A DNA stretch of 64,000 nucleotides from Hygrophila difformis (GCA_030278955.1 JAOANR010000004.1:744001-808000); one strand, 5' to 3'. Positions 14,653-24,729 are shown, numbered from the stretch's first letter. Notes: generated from the sequence alone by a model not told the origin. Numbers and translations are program-made.

Positions 14653-16855
14653 ATCAATGTTCATCAGGGTCATTGAAAATTGAGAAACTGTTAAGAAGAT
14701 GAATCTTTTATTATTCTGGACCTCTGTAGGCTTATGGACTTGGATTGGGAGACTGACACTGAGTTGCACTTGGTTTGAGGTTTTTACCTCATTGTTTTTT
14801 ATGAATTTATACTTATGCTAATGCATTTAAAATGCGAACATTTTAAGTTGATATTTTTCAACTTGCAGCAAAAATATTGGACCATGTTGAGTACACAAAA
14901 TAAAATTACTGTCATGGAGATTTTATTCTCTGTCCTTGAGTTCTCTGCTTCATACAACTCATATGCCAACCTGAGATTGCGGATGCACCAAATTCCTGCT
15001 GAAAGGTTGGTGAATTTGATTTGACTTCTAGCCTTCTCATGTTTTATAGATGTACCTGATTAATTCTGTGAAGACAGTTCCCCTTGTAACCAAATTAATC
15101 TTTTTCCTGGCAGGCCACCTCTGAATCTTCTTCGCCAGGAGCTGTCAGGAACTTGCATATATCTAGAAATCTTGCTAAAGACAACAGCAGCAGCCAATGG
15201 TCGAGGAAATGAAGTGGTCAAAGAAGATAAAATTGAATCAATAGCTGAAGAAAAGCTCGTCTCTTTCTGTGAACAAGTGCTGAGGGAAGCATCTGATTTT
15301 CAATCTAGCATCGAAGAGACAACAGATATGGATGTTCATCGAGTTCTAGAACTTCGATCTCCTATAATGGTGAAGGTATGCTTGAAGTGAGATAATAAGT
15401 CAAATATGTGGGTTTGGCTAGGTTGGGAAAGAAGGTGAGGAATTGGGATGGGTTAAAATAAATATTAGTCTTGTGCTCTGGTATCCCGAGGAAATTCTTT
15501 TCCCACTATATCCACAAACACTTATTTCAACCTGATTTATGAAATAGATTGTGGAAAAGGATGGAAGATGACAACCATTTTTACGTACATCCCAACTCAC
15601 AGGAGTAAATTTGAGAGAGAGGCTTTTGTTTGTCTCATTCAAAAGGAAAACCATCTTTCTAATTTTTATATCTGGTGGGCATTGGGGCAATGTCCAATCT
15701 TGGTTTAGTTATGGCCCAGGGAACTCAGGTCTCTTCAAGGACCACCCTAGACACTTTTATGCTAGGAAATGCATATCGCTTCTTAGTAGGCTTGATGGAA
15801 AAGGTGCCTATTTTGTGAGTTGATTGATTGAAGCAATAGATGAAGCCTTGAAGGGAGTGTGGTTCTTTATCTTTGTTACTGTGTGGAAAAAGTGCCTATT
15901 TTGTGAGTTGATTGATTGAAGCAATAGTTGAAGCCTTGAAGGGAGATTGGTGGTTCTTTATCTTTGTTACTGTATTTTTGTGGTTTTTTGCAGTTTGATT
16001 CCTTTTCCAGTTCAAGTAATATCAGCTTGATTTGCGTCTTCAGGTGCTAAAAGGCATGCGCGAAATGAACCCTGAGATTTTCAGAAACCATCTCAATGAA
16101 TTTTATCTTTCACTTACCAGACTCATCTGCTGTGAACAGGTAAACTGATATATAATTTCAAGTAAGCTAGTCAGTTTGTGCAGAAGAAATAAGTTATTGT
16201 TTTGTAGTTATAGATTTCGTTTGTTTCTCTAAGACTTTGAAGTGCGAACAATGTCTGAAGTCAGGATTTACGCTTATAAACCATTGTTAAATCTTTGATA
16301 TGAGATTTGTGCACTCTGCTATAGTCATGCATCAGAATCTACGCGCGGGGATGGCTTCCTTTGTTTGTTCTGTATAGAAAAATGAAATTCTGGAATATTC
16401 TTCACTATTTTACTAAAAATGGAACGAAATGGCCCTTGTTATGGTTGTCAGTGGATAAGAGATGTCTCAGAGCAACAGATTTGATCTTGACTGATTCAAT
16501 GTTGGCATTAGTCTTAGTTTCTATTAGACAACTAAGATGGCATTTTTGTGTGTGCTTTATCTTTGCTAGCAAGAAGTATATATGTGGTAGGTCTGCAGTA
16601 GAATCATATTAAGGCTGGTGCTTCAGTTTGAAGTACGGTTGGATTATTAACTGTGAACTAATAATAGGTTTGAGCTCTGTAAACAATCCCTGTGGGAGTG
16701 GGGAGAAAAACACAAACCAAAACGAGATGAACAGATGAAATGCTATTGCCTAAGACGATTAATAAAATTGTACCATGTCTTCCTTGTTTCAGATGGATAT
16801 CCGTAACGCCCTTGCCGATCTTTTTTGTGCACAACTGGGCAAACTATTACCGTAG
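22..16855 (+). CDS. BIG5: BIG5/MIN7-type ARF guanine-nucleotide exchange factor (Sec7 family), 3' part, 18 exons
   Basis: A large ARF-GEF that loads GTP on ARF GTPases at the trans-Golgi/early endosome. Exons read by hand: 22-120, 808-1005, 1136-1246, 1314-1498, 5146-5775, 7715-8132, 8654-8893, 8985-9108, 9206-9354, 11224-11568, 12159-12325, 12786-12964, 13073-13251, 14003-14122, 14869-15005, 15114-15375, 16044-16139, 16793-16855. All are GT-AG with matching phases, giving 1233 codons plus stop. The Sec7 domain covers about residues 82-245 of this fragment and keeps the catalytic glutamate ([11 protein letters not shown]184). The usual LNTD-LHNP loop reads LKADFHNP. Downstream are the conserved HDS-type blocks ([57 protein letters not shown]) and the C-terminal tail. 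Arabidopsis BIG5 is about 1740 residues, so roughly 500 N-terminal residues lie upstream of the window. The start of exon 10 (11224) is the least certain boundary. Family assignment is from recalled similarity, not a search. Confidence 0.93.
217..776 (-). mobile_element. MITE-like AT-rich element, copy 1, in intron 1 of the ARF-GEF gene
   Basis: A 560-bp AT-rich block rich in CGAAATTTC-type motifs, ending in near-perfect inverted 12-mers (GTTGTAAATATC on the left, GATATTTAAAAC on the right). The same sequence occurs in the opposite orientation at 58471-58983. It fills most of the first intron. I could not identify a clean target duplication. Confidence 0.6.
2545..3245. repeat. Intronic repeat opening with a GGGGGGCCATGGCCCCCC palindrome
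   Basis: A perfect GC palindrome near 2558-2575 is followed by AT-rich sequence that ends near 3238-3245 in a CCCCCCTCC run. The paired C/G-rich ends suggest a degenerate non-autonomous DNA transposon, but neither terminal repeats nor a target duplication can be fixed with confidence. Confidence 0.35.
4020..4345. repeat. AATCGAATCGAA-rich dispersed repeat
   Basis: The block begins near GGGTTGTAAACGAACAG and ends near GAATCGAACC...TTGGTTACAAG, with many GAATCGAAT repeats between. The outer GTTGTAAACGAAC and TTGGTTACAA are roughly inverted, as in a small terminal-repeat element. It resembles in style, but not in sequence, the CTCGAGTCGA-rich block at 60360-60545. Confidence 0.35.
4431..4817. 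mobile_element. Tourist/PIF-like MITE (degenerate)
   Basis: The left end reads GGGCCTGTTTGTTTG and the right end CATCCAAACAAGGTG, which are roughly complementary ends of the type seen in Tourist/Harbinger MITEs. The interior is AT-rich with no coding capacity. Confidence 0.4.
7262..7535 (+). mobile_element. TRIM-like mini LTR retrotransposon (truncated) in the intron before exon 6
   Basis: A 127-bp left LTR (7262-7388) starts TGTTAAGTATCCCACATCG and ends TCTAACA. It is followed at once by TGGTATCAAAAC, which resembles the initiator-Met tRNA primer-binding site. After about 65 bp comes a purine tract (GAGGAGGGG) and a partial second LTR (from about 7468) matching the first through the ATATGGATATGGGCCA motif. 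There is no coding capacity. The size and layout fit a TRIM. Confidence 0.7.
9735..9800. repeat. (TAA)n microsatellite
   Basis: An almost uninterrupted run of TAA/ATA units following a T-tract, in the intron before exon 10. It abuts the Stowaway-derived repeat that follows and may be its extended tail. Confidence 0.9.
9801..10114 (-). mobile_element. Stowaway-derived repeat in the ARF-GEF intron
   Basis: It ends in ATGGAGGAAG followed by TA, the Stowaway terminus and TA target site. The body carries the family motifs seen in the other copies here (GACGAATCCAACGAGATC, GCACGCAATCCAATA). Its distal part (TCCTCAATATTCACTTTCTGC, then ATGAACAGT repeats) is the uninterrupted version of the sequence that a Mutator-like element interrupts at 49820-50824. 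Confidence 0.65.
10717..10782. repeat. (AAT)n microsatellite
   Basis: About 22 uninterrupted AAT units in the same long intron of the ARF-GEF gene. Confidence 0.95.
12331..12379. repeat. (CT)n-(CA)n compound microsatellite
   Basis: It begins six bases after the exon 11 donor site at 12326: about 14 CT units followed by about 8 CA units. Confidence 0.9.
13500..13632 (+). mobile_element. LTR fragment of the same TRIM-like family
   Basis: The sequence ATCATCTCGAGGG (purine tract) leads into TGTTGAGTTTCTCACATCG and on to GCCAATTGGTTTTGGGATGG, ending CCTTAACA. This parallels the 7262 element, including GTTTATATGGATAGG and the CCTATTGCCAATTGG motif. Only the 3' end is present. Confidence 0.55.
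13750..13775. repeat. Poly-G run
   Basis: Twenty-six consecutive G residues in an intron of the ARF-GEF gene. Long homopolymers like this are often mis-sized in assemblies. Confidence 0.9.
14601..14648. repeat. (CT)n microsatellite
   Basis: About 24 uninterrupted CT units between exons 14 and 15 of the ARF-GEF gene. Confidence 0.95.
15797..15973. repeat. Two-copy tandem duplication, unit about 88 bp, in an intron
   Basis: Two adjacent copies beginning GGAAAA(G/A)GTGCCTATTTTG and ending TATCTTTGTTACTGT. They differ at only a few positions (for example AGATGAAGCC against AGTTGAAGCC, and GAGTGTGG against GAGATTGGTGG). The duplication is recent and lies 70 bp before exon 17. Confidence 0.9.
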
Positions 16856-17639
16856 AATTAACTTCCAAGTGATGCGGTGGGTGGCAAAGCTTGTATTTAT
16901 TCCAAGACAAGATAGATGGACAATTTTTTCAAGGGGCGGATTCCATGAATTTATAGGAGGATCATTCTTTGCTTTTTTGCCTTGTTTTTCTATAGTGTCC
17001 AATCGCTGTCTGAGCGTTGAACATATTCCATAGGACATATAGATGCTGGCTTATTAGCTTGTAGTGGACTGGGAGAGTCCCCCCCTTCACATGGAAATGG
17101 AAGTGATTTTGTAACTGATGCACAAATAGATATATATTTGTGAATGTGATGGAGAGATGGAATCCATCTCCTCGTGAGAAAATTTTGTAGTGTAATAATA
17201 TACTTATTATTTATGATACAAAATTAGTTTTTTTTTATTTTTTTTTTTTATTTTCACATCGTTGCATCGTTGTTGTATGTATATTAAATCAATTTTTTAA
17301 TGAGTTGTATTGATCTTTTATTGTCTGCCGACAAAGTTTATCTATATATACTTTATTATTTATTTATTTATTTATTATTATTATTTTTAAATAATATTTT
17401 GTTTTATGTTCGAAGGGGAATAATAAAATTTGCGATGGTGGAAATTTATGATATACTAGTGTTTTTAGCAAAACATAAAGTAAGTGTGCAATACATTAGA
17501 TAGATACCAACAGTCGTCACTTGAGAGTTGAGTCTCGACAGATAAATTAGAAAAAGACCCGAAACATGAATGAATTATCAATCAATCAATGCATGTCTCT
17601 GGCTTCGGCTGCCCCCCCAAAAAAAAAAAAAATTAATAA
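16856..17639 (+). other. 3' UTR of the ARF-GEF gene and intergenic spacer
   Basis: No coding signal. Roughly the first 200-300 bases after the TAG stop are mixed-composition sequence suitable for a 3' UTR. After about 17200 the DNA is AT-rich with T tracts and ATTT repeats. The ARF-GEF gene and the minus-strand gene that ends at 17640 are convergent. Confidence 0.5.
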
Positions 17640-19362
17640 TCAATGCATGTCGTCGTCACTTCCCTTCCAACTTGGATTAATTGATCTTATTTTGTGACTC
17701 TCCACTGGCATTACCATTACCATTATTACCTTTGCCTGCTCCTGCTGCTGCACAAATACCATTTTCATTTAATTGAGTTTACATGTAAATAATAATGGAA
17801 AAAAAATAGAAGAAAAGAAAAGAAAGAAAGAAAGAAAATGCTGACCAATTACTCCGTGCTGCATAGCGTTAAAAATTCGCAGATGAGGATCCACTGGAAG
17901 TCCAATTGACTCATACCTCTTATCATACAATGCATACCTTTCAAATTCACTTTTTTGTATTCAATAATTAAATCCACAATTTAATCAATCAAAGAAATAG
18001 TAGTAGTAGTAGTAGTAATTAGAAAATGCATGCTCACAGCTCACCTCCCTCCTGGTGCAGTACTACTAGTGTTGAATTTGCTCAAACTATACTGTCCATG
18101 GATACCTCTAACGTACGAGTTCCAATTTCCAATTTGCAATTTTCCCTTGTGCAAATTTACTTTATTCTACAAGACATAAATTAATCCCACATAATTTTCT
18201 TTCAAGTAGAAAAAATACTATGTTATTCGTATGCATGGTTTGTATATATAGATATATAATAGGATAGGATTGTAGGAGGAGAGTACCTGAGTTTGTAAAG
18301 TTGTGGAGGTTCCATAATCATTATTTAAGATCCCATTATTGGTTATATCGAAACCACTAATTATTGGTCTTGCTGCATTTGATGCTCCAACTGCTCAACC
18401 CATAATATTATTATTATTATTATAGTATGTGAATTTCATTGGTTAATCATAAATCAAACTCTCTCATTTATTTAATCAAAACTACTCATTTTGACGGATA
18501 TATATGCATTCACAAAACCTTGCTGCAGGATGCCCAGTGATTTAGAATACGATGGTTGAACTCCCATTGACGACCTAAAATTCAATGAAAACAGAACATT
18601 CCTAGCTAGGTTAATTTAAAATTGTAACTCATCATCGCTCATCATCAATCAAGAAATTAATTTTACTAATACATTTGGAAAAAAAAAAAAAAAAACAGTT
18701 GCACTATATATATACATATTGCTATATAAATAGATTATTGTTATGGCCTGGGTAGAAGAATGCTTACAAGTGGTGATGATCTTGGGAATTGCCATTGTTA
18801 ATACCATGTAAATAAATTGCTGAAAGATCTTCATTTGATCCACCACTTTGTCCCAATAAATCCTTGTCAACATAAGTCATAAATTCTTTTCAACCTTTAG
18901 AAAGCTCACATAAACAATTTTTTTTTAAAAAAAATGCACAATTCAAAAATGAAAAAAGAAAAGAGGTTTGAAGCATTTCTTCACATGAAGTAATATATTT
19001 ACCATTAGAGATTGTCCCGCTAGGCACTTGAATTGTTCACTCCCAACAGATCTTAATAAATTAAAATACTTCACAACACAAAAATTCAAACAAGTTACAA
19101 ACCATATATATATAATAAATACTCAATTTTAAAAATATTCATAATGATATATAATAATACCTCTCTGGCAATCGTGTTGATAAATTTGTAGTACCAACAA
19201 CTTGTGCAAACCTACAAACAATATAGTTAGTATCTTATTAAGAAAATAAAATAGTGATTATATTAATAAAATAGAATACTGCGCTAAAACTCTACTCGAC
19301 AATATAATATAAAATTTCAAGCTAAGGGTTTTTTTTTAAGTGAATACCTCTCCCAAATCCTT
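17640..19362 (-). CDS. Unidentified multi-exon gene, 3' part (nine short exons)
   Basis: Minus-strand exon blocks, 5' to 3': 19362-19348, 19211-19161, 19051-19003, 18862-18768, 18574-18519, 18390-18287, 18145-18045, 17937-17853, 17747-17640 (TGA stop). Every junction is GT-AG and every phase fits the next block, giving about 220 residues in one frame. Such a run of consistent phases is unlikely by chance. Readable pieces include RIWERFAQVVGTTNLSTRLP, SVGSEQFKCLAGQSLM, GNWNSYVRGIHGQYSLSK and YESIGLPVDPHLRIFNAMQ. The protein is rich in Gly, Asn, Ser and Gln, like a nuclear or regulatory protein, but I do not recognise the family. The first block is the least certain. No start codon exon was found upstream; the 5' half may be lost, since an LTR element sits at 20302, or lie far away. 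Confidence 0.55.
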
Positions 19363-20301
19363 CTTACGAGTTTTGAATCAATTATTTTTTTTTTCCACAA
19401 TGATTTATAGAAATCCAACATACAACAAATTTGGTAAAAATAAATTTAGGAAATGATAATTAATGCAATTGTTACCGTTCCATATTATAAATATTAGATC
19501 TGAATTTTTTTAAAATGAAGGATTACAAATTAAATACTGTGCTAATTTTGTACTTTAAAAACAAATTAAGAATAAAAAAAATGAAAATTAGTGTGCTAAT
19601 TACCAATTATCTTTTAATAATTCAACAAAATTGGCTTTATATGAATTTATTTCATATATATGTTTGGTGTTGGCATTCTTTAATTTGTTTATGCACGATC
19701 GATGCATGTGAATAATTGGTTGAGCCATGAAGATGAGCACATCTGTTATAATTAGGGTTAGGGTTAAAAAAGCCAGCTAGCAGCCGGCCGCCGGGTTGCT
19801 GCATGCATGCATCTTATATTGCACCTCAGATCGATCTCTTATTTATGTAATGTTACTAATTCTGCTGCCATTATTATATTATAATATCTGCCCATGCATG
19901 CTTGCTTTCTGTATGTGGCCAGACACTTAATAAATCAAGGATGTGCCTGGCGGTCGAACATGCTTGGTCAGTCTGCGGTTAAATAAACGGGTTTATTTCA
20001 GCATTATATATATATATATAGTATTTGTTATATATATATATTTATATTTATGACCAGCATAACATCATTAATATTGGTCTAACTATCGTGCAATCTCGCA
20101 TCTGCTTATTATAAGCGCGAGAGAGAAGGAGAAGAACACGCACGATAAACAAGAACGAGAACAACAAGAGCAAGAGAACGAACAATTATACGTATTAAAT
20201 TAAAAGTTTGATCATATCCACCATGAGGATGATGAAAGAATTGAAGCCCGACGCTTTCAGCAATTTAACAAGTTGTTGGCTTATATATATACATATACTC
20301 C
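19363..20301. other. AT-rich spacer with a telo-box-like motif
   Basis: No gene is supported. The segment has TTAGGGTTAGGGTT at 19752-19765 (a plant telo-box type sequence) near a GCCGGCCGCCGG patch and a GCATGCATGCATC repeat. There are TA repeats near 20005-20040 and a purine-rich GAGAGAAGGAGAAGAAC stretch near 20120-20190. Confidence 0.4.
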
Positions 20302-20789
20302 TGTTAACCCAATAATTTAAAAAATTAATGCCCATCATTTTTCGGCCCAATAACTAAAGTAGCCGGCCTAGTCCACAAGTAAATTCGGATGAAGCCGATC
20401 GCAAGGGATAGAGAAGGCGGCGTTCAGAAGGAGCCTTGGAGAGGATCACGGAGTCAATAAGACTAGGCACCATCAGAGGAGAGGATCGTGGAGGCGTTAC
20501 GAGGCGTTATAACTTAGGGAGGCTGGTGCCATTCTCTATAAATATTTTGAAGCGGCATCACAAGAGGGACCCTCAACTCTTCTCAAAAGAAGCCGCACTT
20601 ACATTTTTTTTTAGCTTTCTGCACTTTCTTTTCTGCAATTTCCTTTCTGTCGTTTTTTTCTATTCCGCACTTTAATTCCTTTACAGCTTTCTTATTTCCC
20701 TGTAATTTCTTTCTGCAAATCCTTGTAACTTGTTCCAAATTCATCAATCGAAAAGAGGTTTCACTCCTCTACAAATTTCTTGGATAACA
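20302..20789 (+). repeat. Left LTR
   Basis: Bounded by TG...CA. It contains a TATA-like CTCTATAAATATT at about 20534-20546, and downstream T-rich sequence ending in CAAATCCTTGTAACTTG, consistent with U3-R-U5 order on the plus strand. Confidence 0.93.
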
Positions 20790-21510
20790 AATTGGCACGC
20801 CCAGTGGGACACGAAATTGAAGTCATATCCGCTTTAAAGAGTGTATGCGTCTCAGATCTGGAAAACTTATAAGCGATTTGACACATAGATTTGAAGAGAT
20901 GTCTCTACAGGAGAAGACACCGATTAGAACACCATCTGAGGGCACCGTTGAGACGCGAGCACTTCTATTCCACAACATGGGATTATGCAGATCCCTACAT
21001 TGACCGAGCAGATGCGGCTATCGATAGTAGAATCGATGGCCGAGTTCATGCCTTTACTCACGAGGCATCTCATGGATGTACTGCGGCCTGCTATGGCCGA
21101 CCAGATAGATAGAATATGCGGTTCCTTGCGCACTCAGCAAGATGGAACTGCTCCAGCAAACAGCACGATTGTGCCGCCAAGCATCCCATGTCCAGGGCCG
21201 TTAGGCGGCCAGTAGCGGACTTGTGGAACCACACTTGGCCAGCTGCCACTCATGGAGTCCGGAGGCTTGGCCAGTTTGTTCCCATTCCCATATCAGGCGG
21301 CTTATGCCTTCACTCCTGCGGCACCCAGCGTGCCGAACTTCAGTTATGCGGCACCTCCCATGCCAATCTATGCTTCATCAGGTTGTTTGATGGCATCCAA
21401 CGCTGCACTAGGCTGTTTAATGGCCTCTGGTGGGACTGGCATGCCACCACATTAAGCGGCACCTCCTGTGCCGAGTGTCCCAACCACACCTTATGGAGCC
21501 AACTATTTAG

Positions 21511-21735
21511 CAGTACCGGCGCCCGTACCGAACCCTAGTTGGATGTCGCTAACGCAAGGGGGGCAGGCACCACAGCCATATGGAGTGGCTTTGACACCTG
21601 CCACGCCTCCCACAGCCGCCATACCAGTACCGGCGCCCGTAGCGAACCTTAGTTGGATGCCGCCAACGCTAGGGGGGGCAGGAACCACAACCATGTGGAG
21701 TGACCGCGACACTTGCCACACCTCCAGCCGCCATG
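21511..21735 (+). repeat. Tandem duplication (unit about 114 bp) in the proline-rich part of gag
   Basis: Two copies begin CAGTACCGGCGCCCGTA at 21511 and 21625. Each continues through TAGTTGGATG, a G-run, a CCACA(G/A)CCAT(A/G)TGGAGTG motif and GCCGCCAT. The copies have diverged by substitutions and small indels. Confidence 0.85.
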
Positions 21736-22494
21736 CCTCCTACACAGGCACCGACGGTCTCACCCGAGTTGCTGGCAGACGTGATGCAACAACATTTTGG
21801 GATTCAACTAAGGCCGATGGAGTGGCCCACATACAGGAAACCTTACCCTGATTGGATAGATACCATGGAACCATATCTAAAGGGTTTCAAGATGCCCGAG
21901 TTCACCACCTTCTCGGGGGACGATGGTAAGTCCACTGTGGAACATATAGGCAGATTCACTGCTCAATGTGGTGAAGCAGCGGCCAATGACTGGCTCAAAT
22001 TGAGGCTGTTCAGTTCATCCCTCACTGTACCCGCCTTTGCATGGAATGTATCCTTGCGGCCTAGCTCAATCCAAAATTGAGCCGACCTCGAGCGGGCGTT
22101 TCATGACATATTTTACACGCCATTAACATGGGTGAGTCTTGCAGACCTAACTAATGCAAAGCAATTTGCCGATGAGGCGGCGAGTACATTCAATAATAGA
22201 TTACAGCGGCTCAAGGCCCGATGCACAATGGCGGTTCCTAATAGGGAGATAGTCAATGTTGCAGTGGCGAAGATGTTGCCAAAATTGAAAGAACGTTTAA
22301 ATGTGCAGGATTCTACTAATCTTGCCTAGCTGGCCGAGAGAGCGGCTCGCTTGGAAAAGTTCCTTGAGGAACAAGATGAGAAGTGTCTACCTGTACATAG
22401 GACTCGTTTTCAGGAATTGAAACATGATAAAGAGGAAGATGAACCAATGGTGGTGGCCAATGCAGTAACCTTGGGTGGTAAAAACCCTGGATAG
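21700..22494 (+). pseudogene. Degenerate gag of the LTR element
   Basis: The frame contains a Ty3-type gag signature: MPEFTTFSGDDGKSTVEHIG, then NDWLKLRLFSSSLTVPAFAW and a DLERAFHDIFYTP block. It is cut by a TGA at 22078-22080, where a tryptophan is usual before ADLERAF, and by a TAG at 22327-22329; the same frame then continues to a TAG at 22492-22494. The upstream proline/alanine-rich region lies in other frames and includes a 114-bp duplication. No zinc knuckle was seen. Confidence 0.8.
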
Positions 22495-22559
22495 TGGCCC
22501 TAGAACGCCATCGACAGCGGCCGTGGAGGCCGAATAGTTGGTGACTGAGGATGCACCCT

Positions 22560-23330
22560 GGCTGAGGATGGCGGCTTGACTGAGGATGGCGCCTGGCTAG
22601 GTATGGCGGCCCGGAACAAGTCAGATGGCGGCGCTGGAGCTCGATGGAGGACTGATCCTCGATGGCGGCACGCGATGCCCGGAGAGACAAAGATGGCGGC
22701 CCGGGCGGATCAAGGTGGCGGCCCTGGCGGCGCTAAAGGGCTGGCGGCCTAATGTGATGGCGGCCCGAAGGGAGATGGCGGCGCTCCCCCTTGACGACGA
22801 CGCAGCGCTGTCTACTCAATGGCGGCCCGAGAAGAGGTAGAGATGGCGGCTCGTGGATGATAGTGCATGGATGGCGGCCCGGCCAAAGAGGGATGGCGGC
22901 CGGAGCAACCTCAATGGCGGCTGCCAATGTGCGAATGGCGGCTGGTGATAGTGCATGGAGTGGTGTGAACGGTGCCTGAAGGGATGCAAATGGTGTCTGG
23001 AGTAATGCGAATGGTATCTGGCCTGATGCGAATGACGGTTGCCAAGACTAAAGTAGCGGCCAACAAAAAAAAATGGCGGCTTAGAAAAAGAGAAGTGGTA
23101 GCCGCCATTAAAAAAAATAATAATAAATAAATAATTAAAAAAAGAAGAAAGAAACAAGTGGCGGCTTGTTTTTTTAAAACAAAAGAAAAAAAAAGAAAAA
23201 GGATTTCATGGTGGCGGCCAAGTCAAGACAAAAAAAATATATAGCCGCCATTACATAGAAGCATATAAGTGCGGCATTGAAGCATATAAGTGGCGGCTCA
23301 TGCCATAAAATAGGCCGCCATTCACTATTA
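22560..23330 (+). repeat. ATGGCGGC-rich irregular array inside the LTR element
   Basis: The octamer ATGGCGGC appears about fifteen times at irregular spacing between about 22567 and 23090, with variants (GTGGCGGC, CTGGCGGC, AGCGGC), then in a more AT-rich stretch in both orientations (GCCGCCAT) to about 23325. It is strongly GC-rich against the AT-rich background. It is not a simple tandem repeat, because spacer sequences differ. It occupies the place where pol would be. Confidence 0.85.
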
Positions 23331-23453
23331 AAAAAAAAAATAATCAAGAGTCACATGCATGGCTTCTCAATTTCGAATGCCGACAGCGGCATTAACAAAA
23401 TATATGCGCATTTTCAGTCTCAGTTCCATCGACTAAAAGCACAAGGGGACATC

Positions 23454-23941
23454 TGTTAACCCAATAATTTAAAAAATTAAGGCCCATCATTTTTCGGCCC
23501 AATAACTAAAGTAGCCAGCCTAGTCCACACGTAAACCCGGATGAAGCCGATCACAAGGGATAGAGAAGGCGGCGTTCAGAAGGAGCCTTGGAGAGGATCA
23601 CGGAGTCATCAAGACTAGCCGCCATCAGAGGAGAGGATCGTGGAGGCGTTACGAGGCGTTATAACTTAGGGAGGCTGGTGCTATTCTCTATAAATATTTT
23701 GAAGCGGCATCACAAGAGGGACCCCTCAACTCTTCTCAAAAGAAGCCGCACTTACATTTTTTTTAGCTTTCTGCACTTTCTTTTCTGCAATTTCCTTTCT
23801 GTCGTTTTTTTCTATTCTGCACTTTCATTTCTTTACAGCTTTCTTATTTCCCTGTAATTTCTTTCTGCAAATCCTTGTAACTTGTTCCAAATTCATCAAT
23901 CGAAAAGAGGTTTCACTCCTCTACAAATTTCTTGGATAACA
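23454..23941 (+). repeat. Right LTR
   Basis: Matches 20302-20789 over its full length, with the same TG...CA ends, and is followed by the ACTCC target duplication. Confidence 0.93.
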
Positions 23942-24208
23942 ACTCCCTCCGTATTTTTAGAATTGCAACATTTGCGATTGACATGTATGCCAATACACAT
24001 TTTCAATCATTAATAACTAAAATTATTTACAAGAAAAAAGTATAAAACTTTGATATAGTATTCTAAAACTATAAGTCTAAATAAATCTAATAAGATTTCA
24101 CTTGACTATATTTTCTCTTCTATAACTATGATAAAAATTTTGGATCATAGTTAAACTGTGAATAGTGTGAAAAATTGCAATGTTGCAGTTTCAAAAAACC
24201 AGAGGTAG
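23942..24208 (+). mobile_element. Stowaway-type MITE, split by the LTR element
   Basis: The sequence after the LTR element, CTCCCTCCGTATTTT, is a Stowaway terminus. Its first bases (TA then CTCC) are left on the far side at 20296-20301. The far end reads ACCAGAGGTAG followed by TA. The LTR element therefore inserted four bases into an existing MITE. Confidence 0.85.
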
Positions 24209-24316
24209 TATATACATATAGACGTATATATGGGAGGGAGTGGAAGAGCCGGAGGAGTATTCATGTTTGTATTACTTAATTGTTTGTTCATACTATTTTT
24301 ATGGGTGAACTAAATA

Positions 24317-24504
24317 CTCCCTCTGTCCCACTGCAAATGTCCTAATTATTATTTTTGGATGTCCCATTACAAATGTCTTCTTTCTATAAATGAAAATAAT
24401 TTTTCCTTCCAACAACTATGTGGACCCCATCATATACTCACAAATCAACTATACCTTAATTCACGTGCCAACAGTAACAAGACACTTGTATGTGACGGTG
24501 GGAG
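24317..24504 (+). mobile_element. Stowaway-type MITE
   Basis: The left end CTCCCTCTGTCCCAC and right end GTGACGGTGGGAG are inverted, with TA on both sides. 188 bp, no coding capacity. Confidence 0.85.
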
Positions 24505-24557
24505 TATTATTTTAAACACAAGTAGTGAGGACCTGGTCAATTTGATTATGTATGACT

Positions 24558-24729
24558 TTTTTTATTTTTGGATGAGCCATTGAAGGCCTGGAAAGAGGTG
24601 GTGGGAGCCCATGCCACACAATTATAAAGGGGAATAAAAGAGAGGAATAGGGGGCCGTTGGGGATTCGAACCTCCAACCTTCCGTTGGAAGTCAAAGGAC
24701 TTAACCACTTGGGCTAAGTCCTCATCCCC
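24558..24729 (-). mobile_element. tRNA-derived SINE, copy 1
   Basis: On the minus strand the head reads GATGAGGACTTAGCCCAAG, containing an RNA polymerase III A box (TAGCCCAAGTGG), and then GGTTCGAATCC, a B box. A tRNA-unrelated body and a terminal A-rich tail (T-run on the plus strand) follow. The 11-bp target duplication TATGTATGACT flanks it (24547-24557 and 24730-24740). The head ends too soon and lacks a tRNA-like acceptor stem partner, so this is not a tRNA gene. A second copy lies at 58002-58165. Confidence 0.93.

Larger units (their letters stand above)
20302..23941 (+). mobile_element. Non-autonomous LTR retrotransposon with gag only, nested in a Stowaway MITE
   Basis: Two 488-bp LTRs (20302-20789 and 23454-23941) begin TGTTAACCC and end GGATAACA. 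Both sides carry the 5-bp target duplication ACTCC (20297-20301 and 23942-23946). A primer-binding-like segment TTGGCACGCCCAGTGGGAC follows the left LTR, and a purine tract AAGGGGACA precedes the right LTR. The 2.66 kb interior holds a decayed gag frame and a long ATGGCGGC-rich tract. I see no protease, reverse transcriptase or integrase. The LTRs differ at roughly a dozen or so positions by eye, so the insertion is fairly young. It must have moved with enzymes supplied in trans. Confidence 0.93.

Noticed and set aside
22316..23157. Several 60-125-codon frames on both strands in the ATGGCGGC tract
   Set aside because: GC-rich repeats suppress stops in many frames at once; none has a domain.
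24650..24729. tRNA-like sequence (minus strand) with A and B boxes
   Set aside because: It is the head of a SINE: flanked by an 11-bp target duplication, repeated at 58090-58165, and with no proper acceptor stem.
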